Part shown: positions 23,602 through 34,509 of the stretch, in pieces | Layout: the number at the start of each line of letters is the position of its first letter | How positions within the stretch are numbered: position 1 is the first letter of the stretch | Assembly (NCBI RefSeq): GCF_012489685.1 | Contig: NC_080046.1 | Coordinates: forward strand, 39,519,176 to 39,583,175 | Length of the DNA stretch: 64,000 bases | Source: Lotus japonicus | Taxonomy: Eukaryota > Streptophyta > Magnoliopsida > Fabales > Fabaceae | Direction of reading: 5' to 3' | Notes under the pieces: model-generated | Told to the model about the DNA's origin: nothing | The model's input: only the letters and a program-made list of their open reading frames with translations | The model's database searches: none | Made by a program: the position numbers and the translations under genes

Positions 23602-24992
23602 TGTTGGTCAATTCGCAAGTGTACGAATACCTCCGGGTTTTAAATTATCGAACCACAGGGAATTAGATTGCAAATTCAGTTTAAGATTCAAGCTCAAGGT
23701 TGAAAAGCAAGTAAAATTCAGTTTTTAATAATTGGTTGATTCTTGAGTTTGTAAAAAGACAAGTAGCCAAGTAATAAAGCAATTGAAAAAAAGAGATGAG
23801 ATTGCCTTGGGTTCTTGTTCAACTAATTCAGTTTTAGCAAACCTTCCTATTCAATTAATCCTGAGTCTCTCCTTGATGTTCTAGCCTAGTTAGTTATCTT
23901 TCGATTCCTCTCAAAGAAAACCCTTCCTAATCAAAAGATAGGTTCAATTCCTTGATAACCTAAACAATTGCTAGAAGCACTAAGCATACAAATTAGGCCA
24001 ACAAACCCCAACCCTTCCTCTATTCCTAGCAGCAAGTATAGAAGGAGTAATCTCACAACAAGTCCCAGTTCTATAACAAACTATCGTTATGATTATAGAA
24101 AAGCCTAAAGCTAGCATGCATTCAAGCTTGAAAGATAAAGCATAGAAGTGAGATTCAAGGGTTTACTCAGAACTTCATGAATAGAAAAGGATTGAAAGCT
24201 AAAACATTCAAAGTCTTACAAAAAACCCAAAGCAAAAGGGGTTTTTAGCCAAACATGGCTATGAAATCCATGCTAGAAAATAAAGATAAAACCTGGAACA
24301 TAAGACCTAGGGAAAGCTCCCAAAGCTCCAGAACTCAAGCTTTCTCTTCTAACTTATGAAAATATCATAAAATGACAAAAGGTTCCAAGAGAAATGTCTA
24401 AAAAGCATTTTATAGGCAAAACAGGCGAGACTGGGCGCTCAGGCGCCAATTCAGAGCGCCTGAGCGCCAATTGCATGCAAAAACATGCTCTCTGGACCCT
24501 AATTGGCGCCTAGGCGCCAATTCCCAGCGCCTAGGCGCCAATTCCAGCAGCCTGACAAAACATAACTAGCGCCTAGGCGCCAATTCCCAGCGCCTAGGCG
24601 CTCAAGCTCGCTGGAAAAGACTTCTTAGCTTCTTGTAACTCCTCTTCCAAGCCTCTTTAAGTCCTCCTTCAATTCCAAGCTCCTTGGCCTTCTTTCACCT
24701 TCAGTTCCTGATCTGCACACTTAACCAACAAGCCAAGGAAATTTCTAGAAGCTCAAAGAGCTTATTAGCACAAGAGATCCTTCAATTAACACAATAAAAC
24801 CATGCAAGTCCTAAACTTACTTAAAATGCAAGAAAACTCCCTATAAAACTACAAAATTACCAAAACGAAGAAAAGACTCAAAGAAAGATAAAAAATGCAT
24901 GAGAATGCATGAAACACTACATGAGACTCAACAAAAATACTCAAAACAAAGAAAGAAATGACCCTAAAAACACCACTAAACAAGGGTCATCA
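23602..24992 (-). repeat. Athila-like 5' LTR (1391 bp)
   Basis: Pairs with 4437-5806. On the minus strand it starts TGATGACCC and ends CCAACA. It contains the palindromic minisatellite at 24425-24605 with one more unit than its partner. Confidence 0.92.
24425..24605. repeat. Palindromic GC-rich minisatellite, longer allele
   Basis: Same array as in the left Athila LTR with one added 21-bp unit. Unit cores are GCGCCTAGGCGC palindromes. Confidence 0.85.
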
Positions 24993-25070
24993 GTTGTTTT
25001 ATGTTTTTGAGTGTTGCACTTTTCCTTTCGCCATCTTTTAGTATCTAACTTTGATCATTTCTTTATACAG

Positions 25071-25514
25071 CTAAAATGGGTAGGGGCAAAGCTGACGCCA
25101 GTGCCTTAAACATGAAAGAGTATCTCGCCCAAGTTGCTCCTGATCTCGAGAACAAGAAGGCGGCGGCCGAACTTGAGAAGAAGACGAATCAAGATTCTCG
25201 TCTTGAAGGTACTGCTGACGTTGGCCACGAGCGAGATCCTAAGCATCAAAAGACTTTTGGCGGTTCTGAGAAGTCTTCGGATAAGAAGAGCTCTCAATAG
25301 AAGAACTTGGGCCAAACTGGTCCCCCCCGAAGTCCAAACCGGTTGCTGAGAAAAAGAAGGGAGATGCTAATCTCCCGCCACCCCATCAAGATCCAAAAAT
25401 CGCCATTTCAGTTGATCGCCCCCTGACACCATTCATTCATGCTGGCTCTAGTTCAGCTATTGGGGGCGATCTTTCGCCTGTCTTACTAAACCTTTCCGAC
25501 CCTCACTTTAACAG
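25071..25514 (+). pseudogene. Tat antisense accessory ORF, second exon part 1
   Basis: It follows a pyrimidine-rich tract and acceptor (TTTATACAG) at 25062-25070. The frame from 25071 reads through 'MGRGKADASALNMKEYLAQVAPDLENKKAAAELEKK', Lys/Glu-rich, to a stop at 25298-25300. A frameshifted continuation reaches 'DRPLTPFIHAGSSSAIGGDLSPVLLNLSDPHF' at 25514. There a solo LTR interrupts it, with the 5-bp duplication AACAG. Homologous proteins in Tat-lineage elements lie between integrase and 3' LTR on the opposite strand, as here. Function unknown. Confidence 0.6.
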
Positions 25515-28500
25515 TGTAACACCCCGATTTCGGTGGCGTCACTTTAGTAACCAAAAATAAACTTAATGCGGAAAAACGTGAATATTTTTTTTTTTATAAT
25601 AACTAAGACAAGACTGAATTAAATAAAACCCAAATGCGAAAAGCAATAGAACTAATATACAATATATAAACATCCCCCGCTGTAAGTAACAACCTCGTCA
25701 CGAGTAAACCTCCAGTGACGGTAATAGAAGAGTAGCGCCCGTAGGCATTATGTACAAACCGAATATAAAGGTAAGTGTCCGCAACACTATCCCTCAAAAC
25801 TGAGAATAAGCTGACCCAATGGCCTGAAAATAAGACCTCCTAAGTCCAACCAACTCTCTGTGATTCCCATAAGGAAACCACACAAAAAGCTATAGGCGGA
25901 ACTACCCTGTCCCCTAAAGAAGCAAATGAAGCAAGACTGTCAGAGCTAAACTCTACTCCTACACTAATCCTAACTCGAGGAGCTCATACCAACACTCAAA
26001 ACTATGTGCTAGCATGATCGTCGTCTGAATCAGAATCCAGAACAACTAAGTCTACCAACCCTATCCGTCCTCCCCTCGCAACCGCAGTGCGCTCCGATGC
26101 TGGACTCACGGGCTTAGGGCCCGAACCCTGATCATCAATGACCGCTACGTTGGGTGCACTAGACCCTGCCGAAGGCACTCCCACTGGCTCCTCCTCTGAG
26201 GGATCCTCCTCGTCTGAAGACAACGGTGGTGGTGGTGGTCCTCCAAGTCCTGGTCCACAGTGAAAGCCCGGTGGCAAGTTGAAGCTGACAGAGCATCTCC
26301 TCAACACTCCTGACCTCAGGAGTCCTCCACTATCTACGTGGTCCTCCATGATACGCCCCGAATACGTCGCTCGATGGCTCGCGGGGTCAACCACCCACGA
26401 CCCGGGGTCGTCCTGATCGATCATCTCGTACCTAATCCCCCCCGAAGGGTGGACCATTGTGAACCAGTCCGCAATGGACATCTGACAAAAGGCGTTGTCC
26501 GCCAAAACACACACAGAAGACGCGAGGGTCAACTCTAAAGAACTATGTAGATAATAAACCCAATAGGTACAGATAATAAAATAGCCACTTAGGCTTATAA
26601 CTAGAGATAGCATCCTAGGGTTTCATGTTCCATAATGAACGTAAATGACAACAATAACAAATAGCATGTTCCAAATAGGATTAACAAATAACAATCACAC
26701 TCGACAACTAAATTAGTATGCATGTTGCATGATATGCAATGCAGGTTAACCCAATCAACCAATATGCATTCCGGAACGGATGGACATCATCGGATCAGCC
26801 CTAGCACCAGCCACGGTGGGACCATTTCGGCCCGTGTGCCTCTTACTCCAACAACAACATGTAGTCAGATCAGCATAAAACCCGAAGGACTGCCATTTCG
26901 GTCTGCTACTAAGAGTCACCTAGCAGCGCTCTTACGCGGAAATCCTGGTCTTATAACCAATTTTGGAATCCGTCATGGTCCGGTATCTCACCGTGTTTAA
27001 ACCACTTAATGAGTGCATGCAATGCAGTGATTAGCCAAACAACGTCTCCGACCTCACTCGACACGTCGCCACGTGTTCTAGCTAAATTAATGTCTCTAAA
27101 AACTTACCCTAAGGTAAAGTCGATTCTGCGACAAAAGACACTTCTTCACATCAACATAGTAACTCATGATGATCTCCAAATCACCCGACTCATCTCAATC
27201 CGATGGTCACCACTGCTCAACGAGCACAGAGTATCACACTCTCGAAAACTAACGGTTTCCCGGACTTATCCCCAGGATAGCCCAACAACATAGCTGCTCC
27301 AACAGCACAACAACAAACGCTGCTCCAACAGCACAACAACAACACATGCTCAACGTCTCTCAATTTCTCAACCCTCGGATCCGACGACACTTCTCGTTTT
27401 CCAAAACTAAGATTTGCATCTGAAGTTTCCTTTCGAGTTTGTTATCATTACTTAAAGATTTAGAGGTTGTTTAATGTCTTATGAGTTTTCTTTTCAAAAT
27501 AATATCCTTTTTAGTCTTATCGCAAATCCTATCAGTTCTCGGGATCTCCAAATCCCCAAATGACTCCAGAGAATGTCTCGATCCATAAACATCATAACAA
27601 GGCCCGAATCTCATTCGTCCTATCAAACTTTCTCAAAACTCTCAAAATAAAATCGGCATGACCTGCCCGCTATTCTCACTATACAGAATCTCAGATCTCA
27701 TTGCATAAGTATAAATAACTCAGCACAACCAATCAACATGTCATATATCAATATATTAAGCAATAACCACATAGCACTTAGCATATAAGGCATGCACCAC
27801 ACATCCTAGATTACCCAATTAGCACTTAGCATGGAGATTCAATCTCAAAAGCATTCAGTAGATGCATCATCTACATTGTCAGCCGAAGCCTCAGAAAACG
27901 TTTTTCCAATCAAACACAAGCAATTGCATAAACAATAAACAATGTCGAAAGCATCGACCCTAAGCATTAACTAGAGATTCAGTGAGAAGCCCTCACCTGT
28001 AGGTTCTCCAGAGTGATCTCCTAAAGCTCCTTCACAATCAAAGCCTTGCTCCGCTGGAAATTCCTCAAAATCACCTTTAGAGCAAAACCACAGAAATCAA
28101 TCAAAATCTATCGGAAGCTAAGCTATCATTACTTACTAAGGTTACACGAAGTAGTTCATACTCTAAGGTACGATAATCTAGCGCGAAAGACAAGTTTTCG
28201 GAAAAGGAAATTTTCCTCCTCTCCCCCTAATAGGTTCGGCCACTTTTCACAATTAGGAGACTCGATTTTTCTTCGATCAAACTTGGTTCCTATGCTATCA
28301 TTAGCCGTAACTAAGGGTATTCTGAACTCGGAAAAATTATCGGATCAAAAACTGTCGCAGGGGTATTTTGGTCATGATTTTTAACTTAGGATTTTCAAAA
28401 CTGAAATCCCAAAAACCAAATTTGACAGGGACGTCACCAACGACGTTTATGACAACTAATCCTACTAGCACTAAGCTAAGGCGATAGTTTTCAGCCTAAA

Positions 28501-29601
28501 GGTTGAAGCTTTACTCCAAAAACTCCAAAAATGGGTATTTAAGGCTAAAATTGATTCCGGCGGAATTCCGGCGACATAACGGAAAATCTAACCCGGCAGA
28601 AGTGATCTTGGGCATGTAAGGAAGAGGTTTAGAATCAGAAATGAAATATTCAGGATAGTTTTGCAAAAACCTCAAAACTATCAGCTCAGAAAAGTCTACA
28701 GAAAAGCTATGGAAAAAGCGATCAGAGGTAAGGATTAGCGACTATACCTCGAAACCTTGAAGCAGCAACTAACGGATCAACGATCAAGCAAGTAATGAAG
28801 AAAACTCTTCTTCCTTCTTCCTTGTTGAAGCTCGCGGCCTTGGAGAGAAAAATGGAGGAGTTTTGTGTTTTTTTCTCACTTGCTTGCTATATATAGAAGA
28901 TGGAAATTCGCGGGAAAATGAAAGTTTCGCGAATCTGATTTTTCCGGCGTCATTCTCCGTGAATTAATAGATATGTTTTGGCAAAAGAATTCCAAAACTA
29001 TAAAGAGGCCTCCTTGTATTTTTGGCAACTAATGCATAGTCGGTATAAAACTATTTTACCCGATAAGTTGCTTTTTGCATCGAATGTCGGAATAGAAAAC
29101 TTCCTTCTGAAGAAAGATTGAAATCATCAAGAGAAATGGGTGTACGCGTGTAGAATCTTCGTTTGATGTTCCGAATAGAAAAAGTCCTCATAGTCGGGAA
29201 ATTCTAGGGTTTTGAAATACCAGGGTTTCGGTTTCGGCAAACTTCCGATGATTGGAATCGGACGTTCGTAGATCCTAGAGTTTCGCCTCGAAATGATTGT
29301 GATATATGGAAAAAGGGAAGTTCTAACATTTCTCTGAAGATTTTTGGGATTAACTTCCATCGTGCCTAAAAGTGAAAATTAGCTATATACTAGGGTTTCT
29401 GACCTAGGTTAAGCGTATAACGATCGTGCTATAACTTTTATCGATCATAATGCAATCCTTGAACTTTTTCTGAACTTCCTCCTTCATAAATATATTTCAT
29501 TTAATGAACTTTTGTTCAGGTTTCCCTTCACATTACATCAACCCTAATCGTGAATAAGAAATTTATTCACTTAGCATAAGCTTAAAAACTTGGGCCTTAC
29601 A
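25515..29601 (-). repeat. Solo LTR of a ~4 kb-LTR chromovirus (4087 bp)
   Basis: On the plus strand it runs TGTAACACCCCGATTTCGG...GGGCCTTACA, the complement of the chromovirus LTR ends. It is flanked by a perfect duplication AACAG at 25510-25514 and 29602-29606. No internal region remains, so it was left by LTR-LTR recombination. It is diverged from the 7742/14857 LTRs, hence a different subfamily. It contains a 203-codon minus-strand ORF at 26002-26613. Confidence 0.92.
26002..26613 (-). CDS. ORF of unknown function inside solo LTR
   Basis: A 203-codon minus-strand ORF. The upstream part is hydrophobic. From about residue 45 it reads 'MSIADWFTMVHPSGGIRYEMIDQDDPGSWVVDP', then a Pro-rich run, an acidic Ser/Asp/Glu stretch ('LSSDEEDPSEEEPVG') and a C-terminal 'VVLDSDSDDDHAST'. 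I do not recognise a domain. The matching place in the other LTRs (about 11130-11260 and 18250-18390) shows only short related frames such as 'DPDFMQDRMRVD'. It could be a chance ORF kept open by composition, or a remnant of an LTR-encoded protein. Confidence 0.3.
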   Translation of the reverse strand: MLSLVISLSGYFIICTYWVYYLHSSLELTLASSVCVLADNAFCQMSIADWFTMVHPSGGIRYEMIDQDDPGSWVVDPASHRATYSGRIMEDHVDSGGLLRSGVLRRCSVSFNLPPGFHCGPGLGGPPPPPLSSDEEDPSEEEPVGVPSAGSSAPNVAVIDDQGSGPKPVSPASERTAVARGGRIGLVDLVVLDSDSDDDHAST

Positions 29602-29606
29602 AACAG

Positions 29607-30321
29607 CCTGGACTTCATGAATTGGACTTTCGACAACAGGCTGCATAAAGACATTGCTGGCCAGGGTGCCCCGAACATTGCTCCAATGGAAATTCATCGC
29701 GCCTTATCCGCTGCGAGCAATGTGGCGGGTATGGTCCATTATGTGAAGGATATGCACTCCGCCAAGCACCGTCTCGAGAAGAAGGTGAATTAGCTGAAGA
29801 CTTCTTATTAGAAGTTGAAGAGTGATTCTGAGACTGCTAACAAGAGGACCTCCCTGGCCTTGAAAAGTGCTGAGGAAAAAGCTACCAAGGTGGCAGAGTA
29901 GTTGGCTACTTCTGAATTGCTCCTTCAAAAGACTAAGTCTTTGAAGGAGACAATTGACAAAAAACATACTGCTGCCCAGCTGAAGTGCAAAAATCTGGCG
30001 AGTAAGTATCAGCGCTTGAAGGCGTCCATCCTCGGGTGAGCTTCACATCAATTTTCTCAAGGCTTTGTTAAGGCCAAAGAGCAAATAAGTGTTGTTTATC
30101 CAGGGTTCGATCTTTCTCGAATAGGGTTTCTGAAGGACATCAAAGATGGCCAAGTTGTTGGTCGAGATGATATTGATCTTGATCTTTTTCCGAAATTCAA
30201 TTCGGAGAGCGACGCTGAGGAGGAAGATGATGAAGAGGGAAATGAGAATGAAGAGGAAAGGCAGGATTCTAACGCTGCTTTGGATCAAGGTCTTGACCAA
30301 AATGATCAGAATGTTGCCTAA
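29607..30321 (+). pseudogene. Tat antisense accessory ORF, second exon part 2
   Basis: The frame resumes directly after the solo LTR and its duplication. 'LDFMNWTFDNRLHKDIAGQGAPNIAPMEIHRALSAASNV' leads into a Lys/Glu/Leu-rich coiled coil ('HRLEKKVN', 'TANKRTSLALKSAEEKATKVAE'), interrupted by at least three stops. A frameshifted terminal part 'GFVKAKEQISVVYPGFDLSRIG' ends in a strongly acidic tail rich in Asp and Glu and a TAA at 30319-30321. The coiled coil plus acidic tail is the usual C-terminus of the antisense gypsy-type proteins of Tat elements. It converges on the integrase at 30805. Confidence 0.6.
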
Positions 30322-30804
30322 CTTTTTATTTTTCTTTGTTGCTTTGTAGTTGGGCCTCGCCCTTTTCGTTTTGTTGTGACTTTGTAATTGGTTCTCGCCC
30401 CTCTCTTTTTAATGAATTATGTGCTTCCTCATTTCATTGTTGGTTTCATGCTATTTTTCGTTGTTTTTACTTACTGAGTTTAAATGGCTCGGATTTTTAT
30501 GTCGAGGCTTAGGTTTGTTTAACCTTAGTCGTTTTACCGACAAGGCTTGGTTTCTAGTGGCCACTAGAATTGCCAAGGCTTTGATTACTCAGTGGCGATG
30601 CTTTCTTATTCTGAAAGACTTATCCGCGGTAGCTTGTACCTTAAGGCGATTCACGCCATGAAATATTCATGAATGCTTGTGTAGTTGTAATAAGTATTGT
30701 AACAAATATTAAACGTAAAAGCAGTTGTAATAAACATGAAACTTAGAAAAAATTTCATTAATTTCTAAACTTGGGAAGCTATCGTCCCTTCTTGGTTGTT
30801 TCTT
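30322..30804. other. Spacer between converging Tat ORFs
   Basis: A T-rich 480 bp stretch between the antisense ORF stop and the integrase stop. It may hold 3' ends of both transcripts. Nothing else recognised. Confidence 0.5.
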
Positions 30805-31902
30805 TTAACTGAAATACTGCCTCAAGTGTGAGGCGTTCCATGTTCGGGGTATTGTTTTGCCATCCAATTGTTCAAGTTTATAGGTTCCATTGCCCATGTC
30901 CCCTATCACTCTGAAGGGCCCATCCCAATTTGGAGAGAATTTGTTGTGCTTTGTGGACATTGTTATTTTTCGAAGCACCAAATCTCCCGCCTTCATTGTT
31001 CTTGGCACCACCTTCGTTGCATATTTTCGGGCGATTCGTCCCTTGCCTGCTTCATTTCTTATATGTGCCTTTCTTTGTTCCCCGGGAAACATGATTAAGC
31101 AGGCGATCAAATTTTCCCCATTTTCTGCTTCGTTAAACCTAGACACCCGCCAACTCTGATTTTCAATTTCCACAGGTAACATGGCGTCAGTTCCATACGT
31201 TAGCCCATACGGCATTTCTCTTGTACTCGTTTGTTCAGTTGTATTGTATGCCCACCACACGCCAGGTAATTCTTCGGCCCACAGACCCTTTGCCTCATCA
31301 AGCTTCTTCTTCAAACAATTCAAAATTACCTTGTTAGCTTATTCAGCTTGCCCATTAGTTTGAGGATGCTCTACAGACGCAAACCTCATCTCAATTCCGA
31401 GAACCGCACAAAATTCTCTTGTCATATTACTGGTAAACTGAGTTCCATTGTCCATTACAAATGCCATAGGAACGCCAAATCTGCATACTATTCTGCGCCA
31501 TAGAAAGTTTCTGACCTTGGCGATTGTAATGGTCGCTAATGCTTCAGCTTCTATCCATTTGGTGAAGTAGTCTACCGCCACCACAATGTATTTCATTTGT
31601 GCCTTTGCTATTGGAAAGGTTCCTAAGATGTCCGTCCCCCACATGGCAAAGGGCCATGGTGCCATCATGGTTGTCAAGTGCTCTAGCGGGGCTTTATGCA
31701 AATCAGAGAAGACTTGGCACTTATCATATCTTTTGACATATTCCAAACAGTCCTTTTTGATTGTTGGCCAGTAAAACCCAGCTCTTAGTACTTTTACTGC
31801 TAAAGATCGTCCGCCTATTTGACTAGAGCACACGCCTTCATCAACCTCCGCTATGATACCTTGGGTGTCTTTATCATCTACACATTTGAGTAATGGTGAC
31901 AT
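30805..31902 (-). pseudogene. Tat integrase, broken
   Basis: Minus-strand integrase. A catalytic Asp lies in 'MWGTDILGTFPIAK', a second in 'FVMDNGTQF' and Glu in 'HPQTNGQAE'. An in-frame stop (31339-31341) follows the Glu directly. Downstream is 'NCLKKKLDEAKGLWAEELPGVWWAYNTTEQTSTREMPYGLTYG', then 'NWDGPFRVIGDMGNGTYKLEQLDGK', typical of Tat-lineage integrases. Three of four zinc ligands in the N-terminal HHCC finger appear replaced: Asp in 'EVDEGVC', Gln in 'SSQIGG' and Tyr in 'VKRYDKC'. Compared with the family this is decayed, not a recent copy. Confidence 0.85.
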
Positions 31903-32025
31903 TATTCCCCGTGTCTACAATTCATCGCCCACCAGTGTGTAGAAGCTGGCCTCTCTACGTTTTTCCCGTGTATTCAAATTGTCTTCCTTTAGTGGGTTCC
32001 GGAGGAACTCTTTGATTGGTTCCAT

Positions 32026-32502
32026 CTAAGAGGGCTCTCCTTCTGTTATTGCTTCTATTGTTCTCACCTTTATCTCAACTAAGTCGGTACTTGGGCGAGG
32101 AAGGGTTTCTTGTATCACAGTTTGATAATTACCCAACCGACCCGTGCCACCTTTATCATTTTTACTTCTTGAGATATGTTCTATCCTGACCTCCTTGATT
32201 GCCAGCATTAACCGATGCACAATTTCCAGGTATTTACAAAGTTGTGGGTCTTTCACTTTATATTCTCTTTTTACTTGTTTCACCACTAACTGAGAGTCGC
32301 CTTTTATAAATAATTTTTGGACTCCTAACTCAATGACGAGTCTTAGTCCGGCTATTAACGCTTCATATTCTGCTTGGTTATTGCTTGCCCTGAACTCAAA
32401 TTTTAGTGATTGTTCTATTGTCACCTTGTACGGGCCTTCTATGGTTACCCCTGCCCCACTTCCTTTGTCATTTGAAGATCCATCAACAGATAAAATTCAT
32501 TC
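32026..32502 (-). pseudogene. Tat second (archaeal-type) RNaseH
   Basis: Minus-strand frame with the RNaseH acidic residues in 'SVDGSSNDKGSGAG', 'RASNNQAEYEALIAGLRL' and 'FIKGDSQLVVKQV'. An additional RNaseH of the archaeal type between the usual RNaseH and integrase is diagnostic of the Tat lineage. A stop codon at 32497-32499 separates it from the upstream frame, and it loses frame before the integrase. Confidence 0.8.
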
Positions 32503-33234
32503 ACCGCTTATTCCGTCGCCCTTTGAACGCATCATTTCGGCGACAAAGTCGATCAAACTATGAATTGTGACGACTCCCCTGGGCTCATACTGGATGTCAT
32601 ACTCCGATAGCTCCACTAACCAACTAACTAATCGCCCTGACAAATCGGGCTTTTGCAGTACTTGCCTTAATGGAATATCGGTTTTAACCTTCACCTGGAA
32701 ACTTTGAAAGTATGGTCTGAGTCGCCTTGCTGTCTTTAAGATGGCCCAAGCCGCCTTCTCAATCTTTTGGTACCTTATCTCCGCGCCTTGTCAAGTATGA
32801 CTTACAAAGTAAAAAATATTGTATTTCTTCTTTTCTTCTTGAAGTATGACCGTACTGACCGCCTTATAAGTGACCGTCAAATAGAGAATTATAGGAATGT
32901 TTGGAGTTGGCTTAGACAAAGCTGGCGGTGTTGCCAATAATTCTTTCAACTTGTTGAATGCTTGCTCACATGATTCGGTCCACTGAATTGTTGAATTCTT
33001 TTTTAAACAAGTGAAGAAGGGGGCTGCTTTATCGCCTGCCATGGGCAAAAACCGAGATAAAGCAGCCAATCTCCCTGTTAACCTTTGTACCTCCCGAACA
33101 TTGGTGGGACTTTTCATTTCCAAAATTTCCTTGCACTTGTCCGGATTCACCTCAATTCCCCTTGACGTGATCATGAACCCTAAGAGTTTTCCTCCTTGAA
33201 TTCCAAAAGAACACTTTTCAGGGTTCAATCTCAT
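32503..33234 (-). pseudogene. Tat RT C-terminus and RNaseH, broken
   Basis: On the minus strand the first preserved residues are RT thumb, 'RLNPEKCSFGIQGGKLLGFMITSRGIEVNPDKC', followed by 'FLPMAGDKAAPFF' and connection/RNaseH segments. A frameshift around 32695-32790 separates it from 'VKTDIPLRQVLQKPDLSGRLVSWLVELSEYDIQYEPRG'. The RT palm and fingers are missing because DNA upstream (33222 onward) belongs to other elements. The next Tat sequence, the protease start, appears only at about 44422. Confidence 0.8.
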
Positions 33235-33272
33235 GTTGTATTTTCTTTGAATTCCAAAAGAACACTTTTCAG
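33222..33272. repeat. Filler duplication at a deletion junction
   Basis: A 26-bp word of RT sequence at 33196-33221 is repeated exactly at 33247-33272, right where Tat DNA joins the truncated chromovirus LTR. This is a templated filler typical of end-joining repair. Confidence 0.8.
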
Positions 33273-34229
33273 AACACTTTGAGCATAGAAAGACATAGAG
33301 AAAAGCGACAAAATTTACAATCAGAGGTAAGGAATAACATCAATACCTCGAGGTCTACGCGTAGCAACGAACAGAGCGACGATCAGGCAAGAATCGGCAA
33401 AAATCTCCTTCTCCCTCCTTCCTCTTGAGCTCGCGGGTTTGGCAATAGGAATGGTGAGAAATTTTGATTTTTCTTGCTATTTATAGAAGATGGAAAACGC
33501 AGGAAAATGAAAATTTCGCGATTCCAATTTTTCCTGTGTGTTCCTCTATGAATTATAAGATAGGATCCGGCGACAGAATTCCAGAACTCGAAACAGGTCT
33601 CTTGGAATTTAAACAAACGATTCACTAATGGTGTTAAACGATTTAACCCGAAAAGTTACTTTTTGCAGTTGGTGTCGGATGAGAAAACTTCCTTCAGAAG
33701 AAAGATTGGAAACGTCGAAAGAAATGGGTGTAAGCGTGTGGAATCTTCGTTTGAAGCTCCGAATAGAAAAAGTCTTCATCAACAGTTTACTTTAAGGTTC
33801 TTGAGCTATCAGGGATTCAGTTTCGGAAAACTTCCGAGAATTGAAATCGATCATTTGTACATTCCAAAGTTTCGTGTCAAAACACTCGTCGTGGAAAGGA
33901 ATAAGATAAATTCTTATATTCCTCTGAATATTTTTGAATTTTGTATCTACAGTGCTTTAAGAGCAGATTAGCCATTTACTACCGCTTTCGCCCCAAGGCG
34001 GAAGTGAATAAGACTCGTGCTACAACTTATAGCGACTTTAATACCATTCTTAGTCTTTTCCTGAACTTTCTCCTTCATAAATTTATTCAATTTGGTAAAC
34101 ACTTGTTCAGGTTTCCTTCACGATACATCGAAACCTAATCGTGAGTATGAATTTAATTAATTTATTCTAAGCTTAAAAACTTGGGTCTCACATTACTACC
34201 CTCCAAAACGAAAGTTTCGACCTCGAAAC

Positions 34230-34502
34230 TTAGGGTTCAGTAAAAAGCTCCAGATATTGTTCCTTGATCTTTCCCTCTAACTCCCATATAGCACCGTCCG
34301 TGTCTTTGTTCCAAATAACCTTCACTAAGGCACTCTGCTTTCCCCTCGACTGTTTCACTCTTCTATCCACAATGCTGACCGACAACGTCTCAAAAGACAG
34401 ATCATCTTTCAGCTCTATGTTGTCCGGCTCGACCACTTGCGTCGGGTCTCTGTTGGAAATAATATTTGTTGGCATTCCGTGCAATCGCACATCCTTAACC
34501 AC
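34230..34502 (-). pseudogene. Chromovirus integrase tail/chromodomain ORF
   Basis: A 90-codon minus-strand frame reads 'VVEPDNIELKDDLSFETLSVSIVDRRVKQSRGK', then 'ALVKVIWNKDTDGAIWELEGKIKEQYLELF'. This matches the C-terminal chromodomain-like end of Tekay polyproteins, which in active elements directs integration to heterochromatin. The rest of pol is missing between it and gag (35535-36617). It is the better-preserved equivalent of 14591-14815. Confidence 0.65.
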
Positions 34503-34509
34503 TTGCTGC

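Larger units (their letters stand above)
4437..24992 (-). mobile_element. Athila-like Ty3/gypsy retrotransposon, complete but split
   Basis: Two LTRs (4437-5806 and 23602-24992) run TGTTGG...TCATCA on the plus strand. They are flanked by a perfect 5-bp target-site duplication GTTGT at 4432-4436 and 24993-24997. On the minus strand the order is 5' LTR, primer-binding site, gag-protease-RT-RNaseH-integrase, spacer, 3' LTR, the Ty3/gypsy order. The primer-binding site matches the tRNA-Asp type used by Athila/Calypso elements. A second retrotransposon (7742-18861) interrupts the integrase. Frameshifts in RT and RNaseH make it non-autonomous now. It lies inside an intron-like stretch of the older Tat antisense ORF. 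Confidence 0.92.
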
